From NCBI GenBank assembly GCA_022758985.1, contig JAEMQC010000060.1, positions 1-13,951 on the forward strand: a stretch of 13,951 nt of DNA, written 5' to 3'. The notes beneath the pieces are model-generated. The model was not told where the DNA came from, made no database searches, and saw only the letters and a list, made by a program, of their open reading frames with translations. The stretch comes from Campylobacteraceae bacterium (GTDB taxonomy: Bacteria; Campylobacterota; Campylobacteria; Campylobacterales; UBA6016). Positions 6,797-13,942 of the stretch are shown here, piece after piece; positions within the stretch are counted from its first letter, which is position 1, and each line of letters opens with the position of its first letter. A program made the position numbers and the translations under genes.

Positions 6797-7174
6797 CTAT
6801 TTTTTGGCCTTTTTGTCGTATGCTGCTCTGACTTTTTCTTCTACGGCGCTAAGGCTTTCAAAAGGCTTTAGTATATAACTCTCCGCACCTTGCCTATGGC
6901 TTGAAAGTACTCTATCCAGCGTCGAATAAGCCGTCATCATTATCACTAGCGCATCCGGCTCCATGCTCTTGATTTTCTCCAAAACGGCTATACCGTCCAT
7001 CTGAGGCATCATAATATCGAGAAGCACTACATCTGGTTTAACGTTTGAAAAACTAGAGAGAGCTATTTCTGGATTGTTGTAAGTAGTAACAGAAAAATCC
7101 CTACTCTTTGAAAACCATTTTTGCAGCATCGAAGTTATTTGAGCTTCATCGTCAACAATCATTAGCTTTATCAT
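6797..7174 (-). CDS. Single-domain response regulator (CheY-like)
   Basis: The 125 residues form one receiver domain with no output domain. The acidic pocket is Asp8/Asp9 in IVDDE, the phosphorylated residue is Asp53 in VLLDIMMP, the switch Thr is Thr81 in MMTAYS, and the conserved Lys is Lys103 in ILKPF. It would accept phosphate from a histidine kinase and act by binding a partner or as a step in a phosphorelay. The ATG overlaps the stop of the chemoreceptor gene in an ATGA, so the two are translationally coupled. The histidine kinase two genes upstream is the obvious donor. The IMMPQMDG segment resembles receivers of two-component regulators more than flagellar CheY, so a direct motor role is doubtful. 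Confidence 0.92.
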   Translation of the reverse strand: MIKLMIVDDEAQITSMLQKWFSKSRDFSVTTYNNPEIALSSFSNVKPDVVLLDIMMPQMDGIAVLEKIKSMEPDALVIMMTAYSTLDRVLSSHRQGAESYILKPFESLSAVEEKVRAAYDKKAKK

Positions 7175-8487
7175 TTTTTACCCTCTTCAAAAAGTTCTTT
7201 GATGGCCATTTTCATAAGCTGTGCGGTTTTTTCCGCAACGATAGCGTCTAGCGCTTCGCCAACATTTACGCTGGCGCTCTCAATCGCATGCACTTTTTCT
7301 TCGACCTCTTTTTTGCTGCAGGCTATTGTTTTGCCTCCTCCACATTTTTGAGCAAGCTCATTTGCATATGTATGCACGATAGAGTGAGGTTTTTCTAGTT
7401 TTGAGTAGCTTGGCATATCTCCGAACTGTTTTTTGCCGACGCCCTCTTCATACCACTTACCAAGACGGCAGCTATGGTGATCAACCTTGTTAAACTCTGT
7501 AGATTGGCCAAACAGATACGCATATAGATTATTTTTGTAGATAACGTGGTCTATTTTTGCGAGGTTTACGAAAACGTGGTTTGATATATCGAGCGTCTCA
7601 AATACGGCTCTTGACGCATTTTTTTGGAACACATCTAGCTTTTCGGAGAAGCTATCTACATGCCCTTTCGTTACGCCGACTATCTCGCCAATCTCCTCGG
7701 TGCCTCTTTGCGTATCGCTGATCTCTTGCTGCATGGTCTGTACTACGATAGCTATCTCTTTTGTCGCTTTTTGCGTCTTCTCTGCCAGCTTGCCAACCTC
7801 GCTTGCAACAACGGCAAATCCCCTGCCCTGCTCGCCGGCTCTGGCCGCTTCTATCGCCGCATTTAGAGCAAGCAGATTTGTCTGCTCCGCTATATCTTTG
7901 ATGAGCATAATAACGCTGGAGATTTCATTGCTTCTATCTACAAGAGAGTTCATCATGGTATTTGCTTCGCTCATAAGCGTAAAGAGCTTATCCATGCTGC
8001 CTACTATGTTTTCCAGTATCTCCATCCCCTCCGCAGAGCTCTCAGCCGTCTCTTTGGACTGGACTATCATCGTATCAAACTTGGAGAGCATATCGACGAA
8101 AGCTTTTTGCGTATTTGCAAGGGCATTTTTAATACTTTGCTGATGCATAGCTATCAGCTCGTCGTCGTTTTTAAGGTTGTTTTCCCTTCTGGATAGCGCA
8201 ACAAGTAGTGTACCGTCCAAGAGTCTTTTGGTCCTTACGTCCGCCTCACAACTCTCATCCTCTATCTTTTTTGCGCCCGCAAACAGCTCGGTTTTAAACT
8301 TTGATATTTTGCTTGGAAACTCGGGACAATTCTCGTTTTTAAACAATATATTTGCATTATCATCTATAACAAAAATGCCTTCATCCACGCTAAATCCGGC
8401 AAGTTCTTTATAATACTCAAGCTCTTTTTTTAGAGACTTTATCTCTTGTTCGTATTTTTCGCAATCGGCTTTGGACGAAAAAAACAT
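7171..8487 (-). CDS. Soluble methyl-accepting chemotaxis protein with C-terminal CZB zinc-binding domain (TlpD-like)
   Basis: This is a cytoplasmic chemoreceptor of 438 residues with no membrane segment. An N-terminal coiled coil (about 5-30) leads into a small PAS-like segment (GIFVIDDNANILF, 37-49). The coiled-coil MCP signalling region carries the conserved hairpin tip EQTNLLALNAAIEAARAGEQ (201-220), which contacts CheA and CheW. The C-terminal CZB domain (about 300-375) shows the zinc ligands His314 (KIDHVIYKN), Cys340 (HHSCRLGKWY), His368 (EKPH) and His372 (VH). The same architecture occurs in Helicobacter TlpD, which responds to oxidants, and in zinc-bound cytoplasmic receptors; the CZB Cys-Zn centre is the known redox-reactive site. 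The start abuts the kinase stop (TAAATG), with GAGGAG about seven bases upstream. There is no C-terminal CheR-tethering pentapeptide. No cheA or cheW lies nearby, so it must use arrays encoded elsewhere or the neighbouring kinase. Confidence 0.93.
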   Translation of the reverse strand: MFFSSKADCEKYEQEIKSLKKELEYYKELAGFSVDEGIFVIDDNANILFKNENCPEFPSKISKFKTELFAGAKKIEDESCEADVRTKRLLDGTLLVALSRRENNLKNDDELIAMHQQSIKNALANTQKAFVDMLSKFDTMIVQSKETAESSAEGMEILENIVGSMDKLFTLMSEANTMMNSLVDRSNEISSVIMLIKDIAEQTNLLALNAAIEAARAGEQGRGFAVVASEVGKLAEKTQKATKEIAIVVQTMQQEISDTQRGTEEIGEIVGVTKGHVDSFSEKLDVFQKNASRAVFETLDISNHVFVNLAKIDHVIYKNNLYAYLFGQSTEFNKVDHHSCRLGKWYEEGVGKKQFGDMPSYSKLEKPHSIVHTYANELAQKCGGGKTIACSKKEVEEKVHAIESASVNVGEALDAIVAEKTAQLMKMAIKELFEEGKK

Positions 8488-10422
8488 TTAGGACTCCTCA
8501 TTTTTCTTAAAAACAATCTCGAAAACGGCACCTTCACTATTATTAGCGGCAGATATAGTTCCATTATGGTCTTCGACTATGGTTTTTGCTATATTTAGAC
8601 CGACACCCATGCCGCTTTGCGGCTTCGAGCTTTTAAAAATCTCAAATATATGGGGAAGTATCGAATCTTCTATGCCGCCTGCGTTATCTTTGATAGTTAC
8701 ATTTATTGTATCCAACTTTTCTAAAACTTCAATATCTATAAAACGGTCATTAAAAGCCAATTTTGATTTATTAAACTCGTCCAGCGCATTATTCAAAATA
8801 ATTATCCAGACCTGCTCCAGCCTCTGAGGAGCAGCCATCATCATTATCCGCTCGCCGTCTTTATCAAGCAACATATCAAACGGCCTACCGTTTACTCTTA
8901 TGTTACATATCTGTTTGGCTCTGTTATAAACCATTCTAAGAGAGTAAACTATCGTCGTATAGACGTTTATAGGCATCTTCTCATCTCTGCTTACGCCAGC
9001 AATCTCGCGCATCGACTCGACTATGCTGGACATACGCTTTATCCCATCCTCCATAGCTTCGCAATAAGATATAAACTCATCTTTTAGATCGCTTGCGCAG
9101 CTACTCTTTAAATCCATTTTGAGTATCTCTAGATTGCCTTTTATGTAAGTGAGCGGGGTATTTATCTCGTGCGTTATCCCGGCTGCCAGTTTTCCGATGG
9201 AACTTAGCTTGATGTTGTCTATTTGCTGCTGACGCATAAACTCAAGCTCCGTTATATCCACGAAGCTAAAAATATTATAGTGTCTATTATGAATCATCTT
9301 GTCGCTAATAGTGCTAACTCTAACCGCATAGTAACGCTCTTCTCCGCTCGGGGTCAGCATAGCCACTTTCCTATGTCGCTTGTCTCCGTCCGTTAACAGC
9401 TTTTTGAATTTTTTATATCTATCTTTATGGCCGGATCCGACCAGGTCGTCTTTACTCAAAAAGCCATCACGCAACAAAAACCTATCATATATCGCCCCAC
9501 CGTTCTTATAAAACTCGGACATGCTTTCTACTTCCAACATTTTTAGCATCGCCTTATTGGCTATGGTAATTTCAAATCTGTCGTCAGTAACAATGATGAG
9601 CGACTCATCTGCATCAAATATGGACTGAAGGTTTCTATGGCTCATATCTCTGATGCCGGTTATATCAAACGATATACCAATATACTCTACTATCTCTCCG
9701 TCCACGCCGAGTATGGGCACTATCGTATTGTCGACAAAAAAGCTCTCGCCATCTTTTGTTTTATTCTCGATTACACCTTTCCATATCTTTTTGTTTTTAA
9801 TATCGTGCCACATCGCCCTAAAGAGCCCCTTCGGGGTTTCAGGGTGCCTAATTATGGAGTGGGAGTTTCCGATTGCCTCTTCTTTTGAAAAACCGGTAGT
9901 ATGCACAAACTCATCATTGACATATTTTATGATGCCGTCAGGATCAGTAATCGTAAGGATAGCGGCGGAGTCTAGCGCCTTTTTGTACTCTTCTAGTAGC
10001 TTTCTATTTTTATTTGCAGCGTTCTTTGTTGCCAGCACCTCCGCAAACTCAAGCAAAATTTTTTCGAGTCTTTTAAGGTCAATAGGTTTTGGAAGATATT
10101 TATCTATGGAAATTTCTATCGCCTCCACCAGCTTATCACTATCTTCAAGCGCAGTAGTAAGTACTATAAAGGCGTTTTTGTCTATTTTCTTAATCTCTTT
10201 AGACATCTCTAGCCCGTTCATAACAGGCATTACAATATCGGTTATTACGAATGCGGGGCGCCTTTTTTTGTATATCTCAAGCCCCTCTTTCCCATTGGCG
10301 GCCTCCAAAACATCGGCCGAAAAACTTGACAGGAAAGTCTTTAATGCCTCGACTATAAAAGGAGTGTCGTCGACGACTAGAATGCTAAAATCAACGCTCT
10401 CACTTGTCTTTAAGTTCGACAT
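8488..10422 (-). CDS. Histidine kinase with N-terminal receiver and two PAS domains (REC-PAS-PAS-HisKA-HATPase)
   Basis: This is a soluble 644-residue sensor kinase without membrane helices. The receiver (about 10-125) has Asp18/Asp19, phospho-acceptor Asp62 (ITDIVMP), Thr89/90 and Lys112 (PKP). PAS1 (about 145-258) contains SIIRHPETP and KIWKGVIENKTKDG, closely resembling the Aer-type PAS that binds FAD and reports redox state. PAS2 (about 262-390) is less conserved. HisKA has the autophosphorylated His418 in GITHEINTPL. The ATPase has an N box (Asn544/545), a G1 box (Asp579, DNAGG) and a G2 box (GMGVGLNIAK, 604-613). All catalytic residues are present. The start overlaps the upstream receiver gene by 23 bases. 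An N-terminal receiver places the kinase under control of another kinase or of its own phosphate. It is the only kinase in the operon, next to three other receiver genes. Confidence 0.95.
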   Translation of the reverse strand: MSNLKTSESVDFSILVVDDTPFIVEALKTFLSSFSADVLEAANGKEGLEIYKKRRPAFVITDIVMPVMNGLEMSKEIKKIDKNAFIVLTTALEDSDKLVEAIEISIDKYLPKPIDLKRLEKILLEFAEVLATKNAANKNRKLLEEYKKALDSAAILTITDPDGIIKYVNDEFVHTTGFSKEEAIGNSHSIIRHPETPKGLFRAMWHDIKNKKIWKGVIENKTKDGESFFVDNTIVPILGVDGEIVEYIGISFDITGIRDMSHRNLQSIFDADESLIIVTDDRFEITIANKAMLKMLEVESMSEFYKNGGAIYDRFLLRDGFLSKDDLVGSGHKDRYKKFKKLLTDGDKRHRKVAMLTPSGEERYYAVRVSTISDKMIHNRHYNIFSFVDITELEFMRQQQIDNIKLSSIGKLAAGITHEINTPLTYIKGNLEILKMDLKSSCASDLKDEFISYCEAMEDGIKRMSSIVESMREIAGVSRDEKMPINVYTTIVYSLRMVYNRAKQICNIRVNGRPFDMLLDKDGERIMMMAAPQRLEQVWIIILNNALDEFNKSKLAFNDRFIDIEVLEKLDTINVTIKDNAGGIEDSILPHIFEIFKSSKPQSGMGVGLNIAKTIVEDHNGTISAANNSEGAVFEIVFKKNEES

Positions 10423-10984
10423 AATCGGTCTTTTCCTCGTCGCTCTCTATCTTGCCGACTTCCAGCAGCTTATCGACAGGAACCTTTACGCTTAGTTTGT
10501 TGAAGTTGATAGTTAGCTCCTCAGGGCTCAAAGAGATCATCGGATCTTCTTCTTTTATCTTTTTTATAAATTCGTCTTTTGCCAAATCTACGCCGCCGGG
10601 ATGAACTCCGTTTTTTACCGCATCGACGATCGGCTTGACGACATTATTAAACTCTTTTAAATCGAATGGCTTAGGAATAAAGCTGTTTATGCCTAGCTGT
10701 GAAAAAGACTCTTTGACCGTTTCGCTTAAGTGTTCCGATATCACGATAATTCTAACACTCTCAAAGCGCGGCTGTAACCTGATCTTTTTACAAAAATCCA
10801 AACCGTTCATAAGCGGCATATTTAGATCGGTAAATACTAAGTCTATATCTGGATTTGCGCTAAGTATAGCGTATGCACTCTCTCCATCAGCAGCTTCGTA
10901 TATAGTGTTTATTGATAGTCTAGATAGATTTGTCTTCACTATCTTGCGCATTATTTGACTATCTTCTGCTATTAGCGCCTTCAT
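10400..10984 (-). CDS. Response regulator with receiver domain and uncharacterised C-terminal extension
   Basis: Residues 1-122 form a CheY-like receiver: Glu7/Asp8 in IAEDSQ, phospho-acceptor Asp53 (FTDLNMP), Ser83 in the Thr/Ser switch position (VISEH) and Lys105 (IPKPF). The remaining 70 or so residues have no DNA-binding helix-turn-helix or enzyme motif that I can see. They contain a segment SLSPEELTINFNKLSVKVPV that looks beta-rich, then an acidic tail (ESDEEKTDYVELKDK). The tail may be an interaction module. The ATG overlaps the stop of the upstream GGDEF-EAL gene in an ATGA, with GAGG about eight bases before it, and the 3' end overlaps the kinase gene by 23 bases. It is probably a phospho-acceptor for that kinase. 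The receiver assignment is firm; the tail is unassigned. Confidence 0.88.
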   Translation of the reverse strand: MKALIAEDSQIMRKIVKTNLSRLSINTIYEAADGESAYAILSANPDIDLVFTDLNMPLMNGLDFCKKIRLQPRFESVRIIVISEHLSETVKESFSQLGINSFIPKPFDLKEFNNVVKPIVDAVKNGVHPGGVDLAKDEFIKKIKEEDPMISLSPEELTINFNKLSVKVPVDKLLEVGKIESDEEKTDYVELKDK

Positions 10985-12273
10985 ATAAAAGCCTCATCCA
11001 ATTTTATTTCCACTTTCGAGGTAGGTATGCCGATATAATACCCTTGTGAATAATCCACGCCCATATCAAGCACTATATTTTGTATCTCTTTGGAGTGTAC
11101 GAATTCCGCAGCGGTCATAGCCCCTATACTTCTTGAAAAACTTATCACGCTTCTTACTATTTTGCGACTAATATCGCATTTATCCAGATTTTTTATGAAG
11201 CTACCGTCTATTTTAATCAAATCAACCTCAAGCTCCAATAGTCTTCTGAAGTTTGAATGCTCAGTCCCAAAATCGTCAACCGACAATTTGCAGCCCATTT
11301 TTTTGATCTGCTTTAGCGTCTCTAAAGAGTTATGGGCAACATCAGCGCTAATACCCTCTAAAAGCTCAAAATAAACCCTACTCGGATCTATATTGTTTAA
11401 TTCTAGTTTTTTTTCAATAAAATCAATAAAATTCGAATCTTGCAAATCTTGTTCTGTTATATTAACTGAAAAGGAGTAATCGTTTTTTGAAAAATTTCTA
11501 AACGACTCCGCTATTATAACCCTAGTGACGGAGCTTAGCAAGCCACCCTCTCTGGCCGCATCCAAAAACTCAAATGGCAAAACAATATTGCCGTCATGCC
11601 TAAGGCGTATAAGCGACTCAAACTTATCTATTTTGCCGCTATGGTTATTTAAAAGCGGTTGATAAAAAAGCGTAAGATGCCCATCTATCAAAGCATCTTT
11701 TAGTCTTGATTGCCAATAAAATATTTTTTGTATCTTTCTCTCTAGTTCGCTGCCCTCTACATATCTGCTAAAAACTTTTTTTGATATTCTAGCCTCCATG
11801 AGGGCAATGGACGCCATTTTTAATAGCTCTTCTTTGCTTCCGTAAGCGATGCCAATAGATACTGATATTTTTAGCTCTATGTCACCTATTTTTATTGCCA
11901 AAAAAGAGAGGCAACTATCGATTTGCTTTGCAAACTCTTCTGCTTGCAAAATAGAGTCAGTCTTAAACACTATGGCGAACTCATCGCCGTAACAGCGGTA
12001 AACAGTCGCATTATCTGGAATATTTTTGAAAATAATGTTGCAAAAATTCTTCAACAAAAGATCGCCAGACTCCGCCCCGTAAGCATTGTTTATAGTAGAA
12101 AAACTGTTTATATTGATAAGAGCCATTGCTACGTTGCCAACATGCAAAAGGTCGCTCCTCAAAGCCCTTAGATTTAAAACGCCGGTCAAATCGTCTATCT
12201 CGCAAAAAGGCTTTATCTTTCCGATAATACAGCTCGCCGCACTAAGCACAGTCGACAAACCATATCTTCTCAT
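10981..12273 (-). CDS. GGDEF-EAL protein: degenerate cyclase domain with probable c-di-GMP phosphodiesterase domain
   Basis: This 430-residue protein has a GGDEF domain (about 25-170) and an EAL domain (about 185-425). The cyclase signature reads YGDEF (95-99) and the metal-binding Asp of the DxD element is Asn (LININSF, Asn54). Asn62 and Asp71, which contact the guanine, remain, so the domain may still bind GTP but should not make c-di-GMP. The EAL motif is ESL (219-221). The other catalytic residues are present: Asn271, Glu303, Asp333/Asp334 (VDDFGT), Lys354 (LIKID), Glu390 (AAEFV) and Gln410. Hydrolysis of c-di-GMP to pGpG is therefore plausible. It is clearly a paralogue of the next gene upstream but lacks its receiver. 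No membrane helix is convincing; the N-terminal 20 residues are mildly hydrophobic. The start is five bases after the upstream stop and has only a weak ribosome site. Confidence 0.93.
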   Translation of the reverse strand: MRRYGLSTVLSAASCIIGKIKPFCEIDDLTGVLNLRALRSDLLHVGNVAMALININSFSTINNAYGAESGDLLLKNFCNIIFKNIPDNATVYRCYGDEFAIVFKTDSILQAEEFAKQIDSCLSFLAIKIGDIELKISVSIGIAYGSKEELLKMASIALMEARISKKVFSRYVEGSELERKIQKIFYWQSRLKDALIDGHLTLFYQPLLNNHSGKIDKFESLIRLRHDGNIVLPFEFLDAAREGGLLSSVTRVIIAESFRNFSKNDYSFSVNITEQDLQDSNFIDFIEKKLELNNIDPSRVYFELLEGISADVAHNSLETLKQIKKMGCKLSVDDFGTEHSNFRRLLELEVDLIKIDGSFIKNLDKCDISRKIVRSVISFSRSIGAMTAAEFVHSKEIQNIVLDMGVDYSQGYYIGIPTSKVEIKLDEAFI

Positions 12274-12278
12274 GAGTT

Positions 12279-13931
12279 TTATTCCATTATCTCTTTTACT
12301 GGAGCCGAAAAGTAAAAACCTTGCGACATGTCGACGCCAAGCTCCCTTACTTTGTTGAAAACACCCTCTGAGTGCACGTACTCCGCTATAGTTTTTATGC
12401 CGAGCTTTTTCGCAAATCCCACTATCGTATCGACGATAATTTCGGAGTTTTTATCGTTGTCGATATTTTTTATCATCGAGGCGTCTATTTTGATGTAGTC
12501 GACGTTTAGGCGCAATATATGCTCGAAGTTGGAGTATCCGCTTCCAAAATCGTCTATCGCTATCTTGCCGCCGAGTTTTTTGACTATAGCTATAAAATCT
12601 TTGACCGCAGCATAGTCCTCTATCCTCTCGGATTCGACTATCTCAAAAGAGACCTTTGCTCTGTCGACATAATCCTCAAGCTTTGAATATATATAAGACC
12701 TAGTGGCATGATCCAACATATCCTCTACGCATAGATTTATAGAAAATTCGCAACGTTTGTCCGCAAACATCTCAAAAGCCATATCCAGTATTTTTTTTGT
12801 TATCTTCGGATAAAGCCTATTTTTTTTGGATATATCAAGAAAATATTGAGGCGAAATACTATTTCCGACTCCATCTATCATTCTGGCAAGACACTCATAC
12901 TTTTTGATCTCTAGCGTCTGATTATCTACGATAGGCTGAAAATAAGAGATTATCCTATCCTCTTTAATAGCGCTTCGTAGCTTTTTGCTCCATGTTAGAT
13001 TATGTGAATATATCTCCATAACTTTGAGGCTCTCTTCATATACGACAAAACTCTTTTTTGAGCGTTTGGCCTCTTTTAGCGCCATATCGGCCTTTGACAA
13101 AAGAGATGTTTTACCCAGTGCGATACCGGCGGTAAACGAAATGGTTATATCGTTTTCGTCATAATTAAAGGTTTGTAAATCCATCTTCTCTATCAGCTTT
13201 TCTATATAGCCGCTAAATTCGTCTTTGCAAGACGACTCTTTAAAAACGGCATACTCGTCCGCAGATAGCTTAAATACCTCGTAGCCGTCCTCGGATGCTA
13301 TATCCGATAGCTTTTTACCTATTTGCGCAAGGATCACGTCGCCGACCTTGTACCCGTAGAAATCGTTTATCTCCTTAAACGAATCCACGTTTAATATAGC
13401 TAGCGCCGGGGCGTCGCAAAGCTCTATAATCTCGATAAGTTTTTTTCTGTTTGGTAACAACGTAAGAGAGTCTATACTCTCTATTTTGTTGATTTCGGCT
13501 TTTTTTCTGGCAAGCTCTTTTTCCATCGCAACGGCTTTTGCGCATGTAAAAAAAGATTTATCGAGCCTCTCCAAAGAGATGGGTTTAGTCAAGAATCTAT
13601 CGACCCCTATTTCAATAGCCTCCATGAGATATTCACTGCTGCCGTAGGCCGTCACGACTATTATTTTTGTCTTAGGCGATATCTCTTTTATCTTTTTTGC
13701 GAGTTCAAGCCCGTTCATAGATGGCATAATGATGTCGGTTATAACTATATCGGGCGACTCTTTTTTGAAAATCTCCAACGCTTCTTTGCCGTCGTTCGCC
13801 ATCAAAACATTTGGTATCATCTTGGAAAAGTGTCTTAAAAACCACTCCGCCACGTCTGGCTCATCTTCGACGCATAAAAGCTTTACTTCCTTAAAATTTT
13901 CAAGCTCAAAAAATTCCTCTACTAGCTCCAA
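12279..13931 (-). CDS. Response regulator REC-GGDEF-EAL: probable c-di-GMP phosphodiesterase
   Basis: This 550-residue protein has three domains. The receiver (about 15-130) shows Glu22/Asp23, phospho-acceptor Asp66 (VITDIIMP), Thr94 and Lys116 (LTKP). A degenerate GGDEF domain (about 150-300) has SADEY (223-227) in place of GGDEF and Asn181 in place of the metal Asp (LNVDSF). The EAL domain (about 310-548) has ECL (346-348), Asn399, Glu430, Asp460/Asp461 (IDDFGSGYS), Lys481 (YIKID), Glu517 (IAEYV) and Gln537. All EAL catalytic positions are filled, so phosphorylation of the receiver probably switches c-di-GMP hydrolysis. The frame has no ATG or GTG near the start. The TTG at 13931 has AAGGG six bases upstream (13942-13938), and two in-frame TAA codons lie just before it. 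It is the first gene of the visible run, although the operon may begin outside the window. Confidence 0.93.
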   Translation of the reverse strand: MELVEEFFELENFKEVKLLCVEDEPDVAEWFLRHFSKMIPNVLMANDGKEALEIFKKESPDIVITDIIMPSMNGLELAKKIKEISPKTKIIVVTAYGSSEYLMEAIEIGVDRFLTKPISLERLDKSFFTCAKAVAMEKELARKKAEINKIESIDSLTLLPNRKKLIEIIELCDAPALAILNVDSFKEINDFYGYKVGDVILAQIGKKLSDIASEDGYEVFKLSADEYAVFKESSCKDEFSGYIEKLIEKMDLQTFNYDENDITISFTAGIALGKTSLLSKADMALKEAKRSKKSFVVYEESLKVMEIYSHNLTWSKKLRSAIKEDRIISYFQPIVDNQTLEIKKYECLARMIDGVGNSISPQYFLDISKKNRLYPKITKKILDMAFEMFADKRCEFSINLCVEDMLDHATRSYIYSKLEDYVDRAKVSFEIVESERIEDYAAVKDFIAIVKKLGGKIAIDDFGSGYSNFEHILRLNVDYIKIDASMIKNIDNDKNSEIIVDTIVGFAKKLGIKTIAEYVHSEGVFNKVRELGVDMSQGFYFSAPVKEIME

Positions 13932-13937
13932 AACCCG

Positions 13938-13942
13938 CCCTT
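13938..13942 (-). promoter_or_regulatory. Ribosome binding site for the TTG-initiated REC-GGDEF-EAL gene
   Basis: AAGGG on the minus strand lies six bases before the TTG at 13931. In-frame TAA codons at 13949-13947 and 13943-13941 prevent any longer reading. This supports TTG as the real start rather than an artefact of the open frame. Confidence 0.6.

Noticed and set aside
6797..7174. Flagellar cheY for the single-domain receiver
   Set aside because: Its motifs (IMMPQMDG, MMTAYS) are closer to two-component receivers and there are no che or flagellar genes nearby, so I gave no symbol.
7700..8143. 147-codon plus-strand open frame opposite the chemoreceptor
   Set aside because: Its Ser/Ala/Leu-rich composition is what results from reading a heptad-repeat coiled coil on the reverse strand.
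9653..10495. 280-codon plus-strand open frame opposite the kinase gene, the longest on that strand
   Set aside because: It is Ser/Leu/Ile-rich with no recognisable domain and lies antisense to well-conserved receiver and PAS coding sequence. It is a shadow frame.
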